From assembly GCF_001625305.1 (NCBI RefSeq), contig NW_017804353.1, positions 2,630,886 through 2,694,885 of the forward strand: a stretch of 64,000 nucleotides of DNA. Reading direction: 5' to 3'. Below the pieces are notes generated by a model. That model had not been told where the DNA came from, ran no database searches, and saw only the letters and a program-made list of their open reading frames with translations. Of this stretch, positions 42,928 through 60,968 are shown one piece after another. Numbering within the stretch: position 1 is the first letter of the stretch; each line of letters begins with the position of its first letter. Made by a program: the position numbers and the translations under genes. The stretch comes from Branchiostoma belcheri. Its lineage: Eukaryota; Chordata; Leptocardii; Amphioxiformes; Branchiostomatidae.

Positions 42928-43080
42928 ATGGGGACTGACTACAGGGTTTTTACTGCAACTTTCCTGACATTATTTTTAACAGTGTGCATAGGCGTTTCTG
43001 CTTACAAACCTGTGATCATCGTACATGGCATCCTGGAGCCAGCGTATAAGGAAAACCCACTGAAAGACCTGATCACAAAG
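42928..43080 (+). CDS. PPT2: PPT2 alternative first exon A
   Basis: 51 codons from ATG at 42928: a hydrophobic signal peptide ([18 protein letters not shown]), then [20 protein letters not shown], ending at a phase-0 donor (AAG|GTATAG). In frame with exon 45515 if spliced across exons B and C. Confidence 0.75.
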
Positions 43081-46000
43081 GTATAGTCTTCACCTGTATT
43101 CATTCACTTGTTCTGCCATTCACTCAATCATTCTAGTTTTGCAGCCATTTTGTTGTTTTGTTCATTTTACCATATGATCTCTGCCAGTGGTTTGTTAAAG
43201 ATGTTTGTGTCTTATCTTTGTTTAATGGGCAAGGTACAGTCAATGTAATCAAAACAGTTAAGCTGTTTGTGGTTGGTTATCTGAAATACAACATTTGTGA
43301 CCTTAGTCAGTCCCTGATACAAATGTAATACTAGTAATAGTTCCTACCACACTAGACTATCATCTAATACTTTTTCCCAAGACCTGAATGAGCACTAGAC
43401 TTGAACAAATAAACTCATTTAGTAACCTTAACTAAAACTTAATGAGCCACAACAGTTACTAAATTGTTTAACAGTAAGCAACTTTATTTTCAGACAAATC
43501 TGTTTTAATTTCAAACACAATATGTCCTTTCATCGATGAAAACACACAGTTTACCAAAAACAATAATCCTTCAACCATTTAATAACTTAAGTCACCTTTT
43601 TGCACCAAACCTGTATTGGTTACAGGGTTGGGCAGCAGAGAGAAGGTTAACCTTTGATAGTCTAACTGCTGGATGGCCTTTGGCACCAAATTTGTTTTGG
43701 AGTCCGTACGTAGGCCCTAAGTGACCTTATATCATGATCAGAGTCCACGTATAACTTATTATAAGCATCTTTAGGCTACCCAACATGGCAGCGGGTTACA
43801 GCTCACACCGCTGGTTTATGTGGCACCTGTGTGTAGCTGCTGCATTGTTATTGGTTTGTTCACCTGCGAGCCAACATGCTGCATCCTACAAACCTGTGCT
43901 GATCATCCATGGGATATTTGATGCTGTAACAGACTTGGACGATTTGCAGTACATGATAAGAAAGGTGACATTACATTGTAGTTGTACATTACAGTTACAC
44001 AAAGTCCCTTTTCGATAAGATGTCGCTCTCCTCAAAGCTCAAACACGGGAACTCCGGCTTTGTGTCCTATCTGGGAGGACGTCCCTACTAACTGAAACTA
44101 GGTACTATTTATATTTTCACGATTTGAATTATATGGAAATATGTTAAGTGTGTTCCCCGTATACATTTTGGTTTGCCTGTATGCCATCCGATTTGACTCA
44201 GCTTGTGGTAGGTAGTCAACTAACAGTCAACTCGCGGTTGCTTAGATGTGTTTACTTTTCTTAAAGCCACGCCCCCTTTTAACTTGTGACCTGTTTTAGG
44301 GACCTGGGCTGCTGTCGTATGGAGGGACAGCCTCTTAAAATGATTTGGGTCAATTCGGAAATGGTCGGTTACCTGCTTGAAATGAAAATTTGGTTTCCAT
44401 ATTTTATAAAACTTCAGTGCTTAAAATGCCCCCCTCCCCACCTCCGGTTTTTCTCGATAAAAAATCTGTTAGCTGTCTAAATATAAGCATTATTGAGGGT
44501 CATCTAATTGTAAATACCACAATATTAAAACATACTTACGCTGTAACAGATAAAAAGGTCCCAAGAGCTCGGAAATAGGAAATCTCTTTCACCAAACAAC
44601 GTGAACTGACATGTTCATTTTGGAACGCGCGGTCCCTAACAACACATACTGTAAACATAGCACTGAATTTGTCTCCAACAAAATTACTTGGTAGCATCAA
44701 GAAATGAACGTTAAACAGACCTTTAAACTGATATGATACGATCAAATACCTTTTTGGGGTTTATTACTGTAGTACCAGTTAAACTTTATATCTCATGACT
44801 TGAAGAAGTTATATAAAACTTTCACAATATTGGCATACACCGAATATAGAGCTACATTTACACTCACTACATAAGAGGTCACAGAGGTCAACAACAAACA
44901 TGGCGACGTCCTGTTCGAAAGTTTTCCCCAGATTCGTCCTGTCGTCGTTCTTGGTGTTTTTCTCCGCCGTCCTGGTCCAGATCAGGGCTTACAAACCCAT
45001 CATTATCATCCATGGCATCTTTGATCACGCCAGTACCTTTGACAACTTCAGCGTCTTCATCAAAACGGTTTGTGACGATGATGTTTTCATGATAAGTTTG
45101 TCGTCAGAGGTCACTGTACATCTGGTGCTGTTATGTGTTGCTTTATATGGGCGAGTCATGCCCGGAATAAAGAATTAGAGAGTTGTCATCCGCATCCCTT
45201 TGCTGAAGGTAATTATATGGAATGTGTTGGGGTAGCTGTGGCAAAATAGATGATCGAGTACACAGAGTTGTTCAACCTGTATCACCTCATCCTGTGGTAG
45301 TGATCATGATATTTTTTCTCCCCTGTGCAGGCTCACCCAGGTACGGTACCATTCTGACTATCAGTACACAGCAGAGCCGCTGATTCTGTGTTTAAAGTGT
45401 ATGATATTCCAGGCCCACCCAGGTACAAATGTAACCATCATAGATGAGTACACAGAGCTGTTCAGTCTGTATCATCTGATTCTGTGTTAGTGATATTTTC
45501 TCTCCCCTGTACAGGCTCACCCAGGCACAAATGTCACCATCATAGATGAGTACACAGAGCTGTTCAGCCTCTATCCCATGTGGGAGCAGGTCAGGGGGTT
45601 TCAGAAGGCCATGGTTCCCATCATGCAACACGCCAAGGATGGTGTCCACATCATCTGTTATTCTCAGGGTGAGTAAGAGGCTCGTCGAAGTCCTTTATTG
45701 TAAATTTTTTTATTTCAGTCCAACTTAACAAATAGCATGTGTAGTCCCGTGGTAAGTGACCCTGCCTATGGAGCAAGAGAGTTCGAATCCTGCTATACAC
45801 AGATAACAGTCCCTTGGCCTGACATTCACGCTACTGTAAAGGTTCACAGTCCTTAGGGCGGGACATTAAGCCGTGGTCCACTGTTCATTGCATTGTCAAA
45901 AAGAGCTCTAGACGAATTTTCCGTCAATTTATTTAATGTTTAAAAAAAACGTTCTGAAGTATTGATGTTTGATTGACAGGTGGTCTGATCTGCAGAGGAG

Positions 46001-48290
46001 TTCTGGAGTCGATGGATGACCACAACGTGGACACTTTCATCTCACTGTCGTCACCTCTCATGGGGCAGTACGGGGGTAAAACTATGCAGTATTTCATTCT
46101 TTTATCTATTTTCAATTTATCTGTATCCGTATTTAGGACATTAAATACAACCATGTACAATGTATGTTACATATATATGTTATTTTCCTGGAGGACCACA
46201 GGCATAAAGAATAGCAACTATGTACTAGTATGTATGGTAATTGTGGAACCATTTAATAAACTGAAACTCCCTCCTTCCCTCCCCTGCTGCAGACACAGAC
46301 TACCTGAAGTATGTGTTTCCTCACTATCTGAAGGAGAACCTGTATAAAGTAGCCTACACGTCCTATGGGCAGGACATCTCCATCAGTAACTACTGGAACG
46401 GTATAAAGGCTGCAACATTTCATTTCATCTTCATTCAAATCAAAGACAATTCATTCATGTGTCCTCATTCACAGAGATATGACCTCATGTGGCTTCTGAG
46501 TCCAAGTGTGATAATTTATCCCGCCCACAGTCTCTATTTATTGAGGAATGGAGTGCCCTGATACACATGTATACTTAATAACTTTTAAAATCGTCAGAAG
46601 TGACTTTTAAGTCATTTGAATCCTGATGAGGGCAGCAGTGGTCATTGAAAATTTGATCTTTATGTAGTTGTTGTGTTGGAGTAAAATTGAGCATTGTGCC
46701 ATGATGATTACTACCCACACAGATGAATTTCCATTCATCATAACATGTTGTCACATGTTTTTTTTTACACCCCAGACCCTCACCAACAGGACCTCTACAA
46801 GGAGTACAGTGTCTTTCTTGCTGTCTTGAACAACCAGACATCAAATAATGTCAAAAGTAAAGGTAAGTGTAGTAATGATGATTCAGATGAATGGTTTATT
46901 CGCAATGGAATCACTAAGTCTATTGACTGAATGGACCTATCACATTATTACGTCACAGTTTGTTTACCGCAATGAATGCCGGTCAATCGATGTTTATATT
47001 GTACAGGGGTATGTAGCGCGGTGTGTGTTTGTGTAGCGTTAGCCTTGATATAAGGCCTTTATACAGTACTACTTTCATCTACTGTCACAACTAAATCACC
47101 CATTACGGCATGTAATGCTGTGTCAACAAAACTAGATGCAGCAAAAATCAAACATACCTGACTTCGAAAACTTTGAAATGATCTTTATTCTTTAACTGAC
47201 CATTCTAGAATGTTCTTTAGAACAGGTAAACAAACTGTGACGTAATAATGTGATAGGTCCATTGCACATCCATGACTACAGTGTAATTAAGCAGAATTTT
47301 TGGCTAGAGATTAACCATTAAAGCGTTAGTTTCAAGGTGTGTTGTGAGCCAAGGATTGATACATTTGTACATCCGTCACTCACTGCTTCTGTTTTTCCCC
47401 ACAGAATACAAGAATAACTTCCTAAAGCTGAAGAAGCTTGTGATGATTGGGGGTCCAGATGATGGTGTTATCACCCCCTGGCAGTCCAGGTAGGAACTGC
47501 AGCAGTGTGTTTGTTTTGCAAAAGTGGCTATGCAAACATGTATTACGTTAAAATGTAGGGGTTTCCAACATTAAACTTTGGAAATTAGATAATTATTTGT
47601 ATATACATGTATATAGATTCTTCCACTGTGTCAAGTTTGGGATCATCAGAAAAGAATAATCAGTCATCTTCTGTTTGTTTTCAGCCATTTTGCCTTCTAT
47701 GATGAGAATGAGACAGTAGTGGAGATGAAGGACCAGGAGGTATGCCATCTTTCTTCCCTTTGCTCACTCTATCATTCCCTCTCTCCAGAGCTGTACATGT
47801 CACACTACGCTAAGGAGCCAATTGGGCTATTTTAAAGTTCCTTGATTACACATTTGCCATTTGTATTTTGTCATGAGATATCTGCCAAGTATAAACATTC
47901 TTTAATGCTGTAAATGAGCAGAATGATTTCAACTCATAAACTTCATTCTGCAAAGCTCAGGCATCTGAGCAACCAGCTCATGCAATATATATGTACAATA
48001 AAGGTTATTTTAATTAAAATGTCAAAGTGATATATGTAACTGGTGTGCTGCAGTATATATCAGATCAGTGTTAGGTGGGGCTGTGATGCCATCTAGTGTT
48101 TTGCATTGAATTTTAATACCAAACTTTTCCCACCCTTCCTCCTTAGGTGTACCAGAGGGACTACTTTGGTCTGAAGACCATGGATGAGAGGGGAGACGTG
48201 ACAACTTATGAAATCCCGGGGGTCCAACATCTCAACTGGCACAAAAATCAAACTATTTTCGACGACTACATCGAGAAGTGGCTTACATGA
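42928..48290 (+). CDS. PPT2: Palmitoyl-protein thioesterase 2 (PPT2)
   Basis: Lysosomal thioesterase. Shared exons: 45515-45668, 45980-46075, 46293-46400, 46776-46862, 47405-47489, 47685-47739, 48147-48290. Three alternative first coding exons exist (A 42928-43080, B 43785-43964, C 44900-45067), all ending in phase 0. Using C gives 298 residues, A 293, B 302; human PPT2 is 302. Visible motifs: [11 protein letters not shown] (first strand and oxyanion region), [37 protein letters not shown] with the GxSxG nucleophile, [26 protein letters not shown] (catalytic Asp), and GVQHLNWH (catalytic His region). The match to PPT2, rather than PPT1, is strong along the whole length. Which first exon is used is unknown; C is nearest and closest to the human wording. 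Exon 2 is preceded by two broken tandem copies. Confidence 0.93.
43785..43964 (+). CDS. PPT2: PPT2 alternative first exon B
   Basis: 60 codons from ATG at 43785: basic start, hydrophobic core ([16 protein letters not shown]), then [18 protein letters not shown], ending at a phase-0 donor (AAG|GTGACA). Confidence 0.75.
44030..44115. repeat. Dispersed repeat, copy 2
   Basis: Same ordered words (GGAACTCC, GAGGACGTCCCTA, CTAGGTACT) as 11460-11560. Confidence 0.6.
44900..45067 (+). CDS. PPT2: PPT2 alternative first exon C
   Basis: 56 codons from ATG at 44900: signal peptide ([18 protein letters not shown]), then [20 protein letters not shown], ending at a phase-0 donor (ACG|GTTTGT). The ATG has a good context (AACATGGCG). 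Confidence 0.8.
45240..45514 (+). repeat. Tandem partial copies of PPT2 exon 2 and its acceptor
   Basis: Two broken copies of a unit of about 100 bases precede the real exon. Each holds an acceptor (CCCTGTGCAG near 45330; GATATTCCAG near 45411) followed by G-C-Y-CACCCAGGTAC, and a GAGTACACAGAG-TTGTTCA block. The copy at 45412 reads [20 protein letters not shown], as in the real exon, but reaches TAG after CATCTGATTCTGTGT. Confidence 0.85.
45735..45870 (+). repeat. tRNA-derived SINE-like repeat
   Basis: GTAGTCCCGTGGTAAGTG (box A-like) and GAGAGTTCGAATCCTGC (box B/T-arm) are followed by a tail with CCTTGGCCTGACATTC. Located in PPT2 intron 2. Confidence 0.6.
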
Positions 48291-50304
48291 TCCAAGGAGC
48301 TTTTAGTTCAAATAGAGCTCCTTGCATGGTCTCAGGATCATCTTTTAACATAAAGCATCAGGAGAACAATTGTCAATACATGACAGTGTTTGTTTTTCTT
48401 CATTTGATGAAAAGCAACAAACCATAAAATGCAAATCCAAGTAGGGCTGCTGCTATGATGTGACATATATACTGCAAATTGAAAATCTTGCAATTGTCTT
48501 CCACAGCTAGTGTAATTCAACAGTATTGTATATGGCAAATAATGCAATTTACACATTCAGGTATTGGTAGTAGGTTAGACGTCAAAAACATCTACACAAG
48601 TACAATTTGACCTGCAGCTATATCAATATAATTGGGCTGCAGAACACATATTGAAAATGAACACAACAATATCCAAAAGTGGCTTACATGTACACAATCT
48701 TTAGACAAGGTTGTAGATAGGGTCTTTAAACAATGTGGCAAGAGAACAAGTTTCATTGAAAATTTACATGACATGACAGCTTCTTTTTTTACTTGTGAAA
48801 TGTAACAAACCATGTCAAATTTGTCTTTGAAAGTTGCCATAGTCAAGCAAATCAAACAATTAGGGGCAAAATTTTTAGATAAAAAAGTCTTGCAAAAGTG
48901 TTTAACACAGTACAGCAAACATGACAATGAAGCTTGATAATTTTTGCCTCTGAAGCATTGTTGATTAATGAGTGATATTTTTAATGCTCTTGGTTTATAT
49001 GCAAAGTGTATATTTGATGTGAACAATGTTGTTTTTTTGTTATCATATAATAATAATAATGTATGATATTATATATAATGTCAAATTAAAGTACACAGTG
49101 CTTGCAATTTTTTATCAATGTAAAGCCGACAGGGCACATATATATTTTTGTAGTAATTTGGGGTCAGTGTAGTATTGCCATACATGTATTTAGGGATGCT
49201 GACCTCAGCTGACCTGCAGTATTTAATCTGTTGGATTGTTCAGTTTGCTGATCAAATTCTCATGGAATGTTGTAATTATTTGATTGTCCTGAAAAGTTAT
49301 GTACAGCAAACCTCTTCTCATAGACTTTTCAAGATAATTTTTACGGATGCTTGTTTTGGATTGAGTCCACACTGTTGTGCAATAGATTCAGGTATGAACG
49401 AGCCAGTTCACAGTTTAAAATGTACATGGTGAAGGCCCCTAATTTGTAAACACTTCTTGTCTGGACCATGCTCTATACATTATTGTCCAGACATTTTTGT
49501 TTATGTCTCAGAGGGCCTTTAACTTTGGAAAATTACTCAAAATGTATCACACTGCTTATGTGCAGTTTAAAATATGAGTCGGCTTATAATATGGCATTGT
49601 ATAGGCTCTAAGTGATCACTGAATTGTTCACAAAATGAAAATATGCAATTAATAGACTGCCTTGTTTCATTGTGTTTGACAAATTGAATGTTTAATCATT
49701 CCTTGTGTGTACAATGTATGTACATGTACACCTTCACTCTGCATTACTCTACATTATGAAGAAACTCCTGGTTTCAAAGTTTCATACATGTACTTTTTAC
49801 ACAGTTTTCACAGCAAAGTGACTTATTCAATATTTTATTCCCACTTCCTCTTCTTGTCTAACAAAATACTGCATCCAAATTTACTCCCCATACACAATAT
49901 ATGAGATCCTAAATATGGCATAGTTATAACTTGGCAAGTATGTACAAGGCCTTACCTACAATTCTGTTTACCGGTAATTATTTTGAAGTACCAAAAACAC
50001 AACATACTTGAATGGTGTACACCAAGTATCAGTATTGCTATTAGGTACCCAATCCAAAAGTAAAGGATTCATTTAGTAGACGAAGAAGTTCCCTTAGTCA
50101 TCAAGACTTAGTATTGTCTACTCTTAAACTAGATTAGAAAAACCTCATAAGACTGAGGGATGCTGATGATGATTTCTGTGACATACAAAATCAGTTTTCC
50201 GATATATGTACATAATTTTCTTGCAATATTTCCTGCTTCTTCTTTCACATCTTCTCTATTGCTGGAATGTAGATTGTATATATCTTTTGTTTGCTGCTTG
50301 GAGA
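48291..50304. other. Convergent 3' region of PPT2 and DHX16
   Basis: AT-rich and unremarkable except for a hairpin at 48293-48326 (AAGGAGCTTTTAG facing AGAGCTCCTT) starting two bases after the PPT2 stop codon. No gene seen. Confidence 0.55.
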
Positions 50305-57943
<7,639 letters not shown>

Positions 57944-57992
57944 GGTGGGGTCTGGGGAGGAGGGGACGAATAAATCTGTTTGTTTGTTTGTT

Positions 57993-58058
57993 TTACTTAT
58001 CACTCATGCCCAGGATGTCATACAACTGGTCATTCACCCACGTCTGCAGACCAGCCAT
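57993..58058 (-). pseudogene. Partial duplicate of DHX16 exon 1 with its own ATG
   Basis: On the minus strand ATG at 58058 opens MAGLQTWVNDQLYDILGMSD, differing from the true start by one residue, then K and TAA. The unit is repeated 115 bases upstream of the real start. If it is in the mature 5' UTR it forms a 21-codon upstream frame with the same start context as the real gene. Confidence 0.85.
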
Positions 58059-58227
58059 GGTGGGGACTGGGGAGGAGGACAAGATTTTATACATGTACAA
58101 GTGTACACTACACTCTAGTAGTTGTTTCTATACACTAGGCACTGACACTAGGTAAAGCACTTCCTAACATGCTTTCAATTAGTTTGCTAAATATTCTCAA
58201 GCTAAAATGACCCAGTTGTTTGTAAGC

Positions 58228-58301
58228 ACTTTACTTTCTGTATGGAAATTTTGTATATGATATTCACTTTACTTTCTGTATGGAAATTTTGTATATGATA
58301 T
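58228..58301. repeat. 37-bp tandem duplication
   Basis: Two adjacent copies starting CACTTTACTTTCTGTATGG, upstream of DHX16 exon 1. Confidence 0.85.
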
Positions 58302-58721
58302 CATACATATGAAATTTCATTGGTTTATTTGTAAATTACAGTAATAATTTTATAAGGATATACTACAGCTTGTTCTCCCCCCAAGTTGGTAAACAAATAT
58401 GGTACCGTGTAGATCCTGTGAAATTATTATTATGATTTGAATATTCAGCAAGAAGGTTACGTTCAATCAACTTTGAATCATATTCATGAATCATATTAAA
58501 ACAAACCATGATAAAGTGGCATGTGTGCCATCGCCGTGTCAAGAATAAACGTGTAAGAATCGTGTCCAGTGCAAGTGGTAATGATATGTAATGATTCAGC
58601 ATACTCACCAATATTCTGTGCTCTTGTATGATACAAAAATAAGACCGTATATGGTCTATACGACGCGAAACAGAGCAGAAACTTGAAGAAAGTTTCTCCT
58701 GCGTGATTTTATTTTCAGAAA

Positions 58722-59080
58722 GCCGCCATCTTGGAACGCAATCTCCACGTTCTTCTCGCACAGTCTCGCGAGTGTAGACGAGTCCATATGTGACAAAGGT
58801 AAAATATTATAAGCTTGTACCAAGTTGTAGAGACAGAAAAAAGATAAAAACCATTTTGAAAGTTTAAAAACAAGTTATCATAAGGTAAGTAATATTTCTA
58901 GATACAAATTGTAAATGTCTATCTTTATATTATGGTATAAAAATGAACAAAATAAAGAGTCTCTGACAATGAATACCCTATTGCCGTAGTGGAATATCTC
59001 ATTGGTTACAGCGCTCAAAACAAATCGAAAACGTTCAGTTTGCACATTTTGTACTCAGCTGTTTAGTGTTTTTGTCCACG
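58722..59080. promoter_or_regulatory. Bidirectional promoter of DHX16 and SSNA1
   Basis: AAGATGGCGGC on the minus strand (58732-58722) is a YY1-like core element placed for leftward DHX16 transcription. The SSNA1 ATG is only 350 bases to the right. TCTCGCGAG (near 58764) is another palindromic housekeeping-promoter word. Confidence 0.6.
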
Positions 59081-60168
59081 ATGGCACAGCAGGGAGCGGC
59101 GTTACAGAGTTATAACAACGAGTTAGTGAAATGTGAGTAACTGTGTACTTTCTCCAATCCTGTTATTAATGTGAAAACCGCGGCAAACGGCGAAAGCAAA
59201 CCTTTAACGTTTCTGAACTGGGGAGGGCGGATTCTATTTTATAAAAATTATTGTAACCCCATGGAGCTTTCATCCTCATAATCATATGTAGAGATATATT
59301 TTTATACAGAACAGCTTCTGCATATAGAACCACATATTTATCACTGTCAAATGCTATTAAAAACATAAGTCTAGAAAGTTGATAACAATAAGCCTACGGT
59401 ACGCATAACGTTATCACCGAAAAAATCAGGATGTACACTCATGATAAATGATGATGATGATATATAGTAGTACATAGTCTAAATATAGATAAATTATTTT
59501 GTAACTACATGCATGTGGCTTTTCTTTCACAGTCAGTAAGTTTTACATTTCGATCATCAACAAGTTAAATGATTTATCTGTATTATACAGTGTAAAGGGA
59601 TAACATTTTACAAAGCCAGTCATTCTTTTTTGCTTCCCCCTCCCCCCTGCAGGTATTGAGGACCTCTGTGCCAAAAGAGACGAGCTTCACCGACAGATCC
59701 TGACTGAGGAGGAGGAGAAAACTAAGATCCAGAACGACATCAGGATTCTCACTGAGAGACTCGCAAAGGTCAGACAGATTATTCTGGAGTTTTAAGACAC
59801 TTCTGAAGATACCTCATAGTTGTTCATAGTTGCAGATTTAAGCTTCTTTGTTGTCTTGTCATCAGACATAGATGCTGTGCAGTTTGACAGATTGTTCTTT
59901 TAATATTACACATACAGTATATTTTGTAATTTATTATTCATTTACTGTTTTCTGTGTATTTGAGGAAGAATTTTGGTAAGGCCAATATGGCATTCCAGTT
60001 AAAAAAGCTTTAATTAGGTCATTCATTCATGATACATGATTCATTATCTCTAATCCATTGCACTGTCTTATATATACTTTTCAGGTGAATGAAAGCTTGA
60101 GTAAGAAAATGGCCACCAGAAATGAGTTTGACAGGACGATAGCAGAGACAGAAGCAGCCTACATGAAG
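59081..60168 (+). CDS. SSNA1: SSNA1 (NA14) microtubule-associated coiled-coil protein, 3' end missing
   Basis: Three exons: 59081-59132, 59653-59768, 60085-60168, all in phase, giving 84 residues. The sequence [71 protein letters not shown] follows human SSNA1 (about 119 residues) with very few changes. It is a single parallel coiled coil; in animals and algae it forms fibrils at centrosomes, basal bodies and microtubule branch points. The last exon (human-like ILESSQTLL region) was not found up to 64000; it may lie beyond the window or be diverged. Reading through the GTGAAA donor continues 48 codons with a hydrophobic stretch ([18 protein letters not shown]), which I take as intron. Confidence 0.92.
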
Positions 60169-60567
60169 GTGAAAAAACTGTCCACTTATTCTTACCATAA
60201 AACCATCAGATTTGTAGTACCAGTAGCTGTTATAACAGTATCCAGCCTTTTATTATGCTGCTTCAGCTGCAAGGTCCAGACTAAGTCAAAAATTACTGTA
60301 CTGCACTGAAAACATTTCTAGCATTTAAGTCAGAAAAGTTTTACCCTCATTTTATATGGATGCTGGTGATGTGGTTGCCCACATACCTGCAGTACCATGG
60401 TTGACCAATAGAGGGCTCTTCCCAGGTTCCTGACTTACCTCCTCAGGCCAGTTCAGGGTCGTGTCAGGACACTGGGGTTGTTCCGGTGGCAATAATCGCT
60501 GGCAGGGCTCCAGATCTTTGACCAGTGACTTCATTGTATGTGTGCAAGGTGTGAATGTTTTACTTTA

Positions 60568-60965
60568 GGCCATGTTGATTTGATTATATGGATGACATCC
60601 ACGCGCGCATGAATTTTCGGCCGTTTCCAAAAAAAAAAAGTTTTCAACCATACTGTAAATCGTGCAAAACAGTTGCTAAATGAGCAAAAATATACCATAA
60701 GTTGCAAGGAAAACATTTAGAAATGATACCAAAGTCGTAGAATGCCAAAATCACAGGAAAAAAGACAAAAATGTAAAGAAATGAATTCGAAGAGTAGATT
60801 ACTCGCCATAACATATTCTGTGCCATTTGTTCAACCTTCATGACCACGTAGATTTCATGGTGAAAGCAACTTTTTTTTTTTGCAAAACTTTTTTTTTATT
60901 CGCACGCGCGCATCAGTTTTGGGGTTCCCAGAGGATGTCATCCATATAATCAAATCAACATGGCC
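60568..60965. mobile_element. Harbinger-like MITE, copy 2 (inverted)
   Basis: Same terminal inverted repeats as copy 1 (GGCCATGTTGATTTGATTAT then ATGGATGACATCC), inserted in the opposite orientation. Direct TTA on both sides (60565-60567 and 60966-60968) is the 3-base target duplication typical of PIF/Harbinger elements. Confidence 0.85.
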
Positions 60966-60968
60966 TTA

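Noticed and set aside
48592..49026. 144-codon minus-strand frame between PPT2 and DHX16
   Set aside because: AT-rich, Cys/Phe/Leu-heavy composition, no motif, no splice partners.
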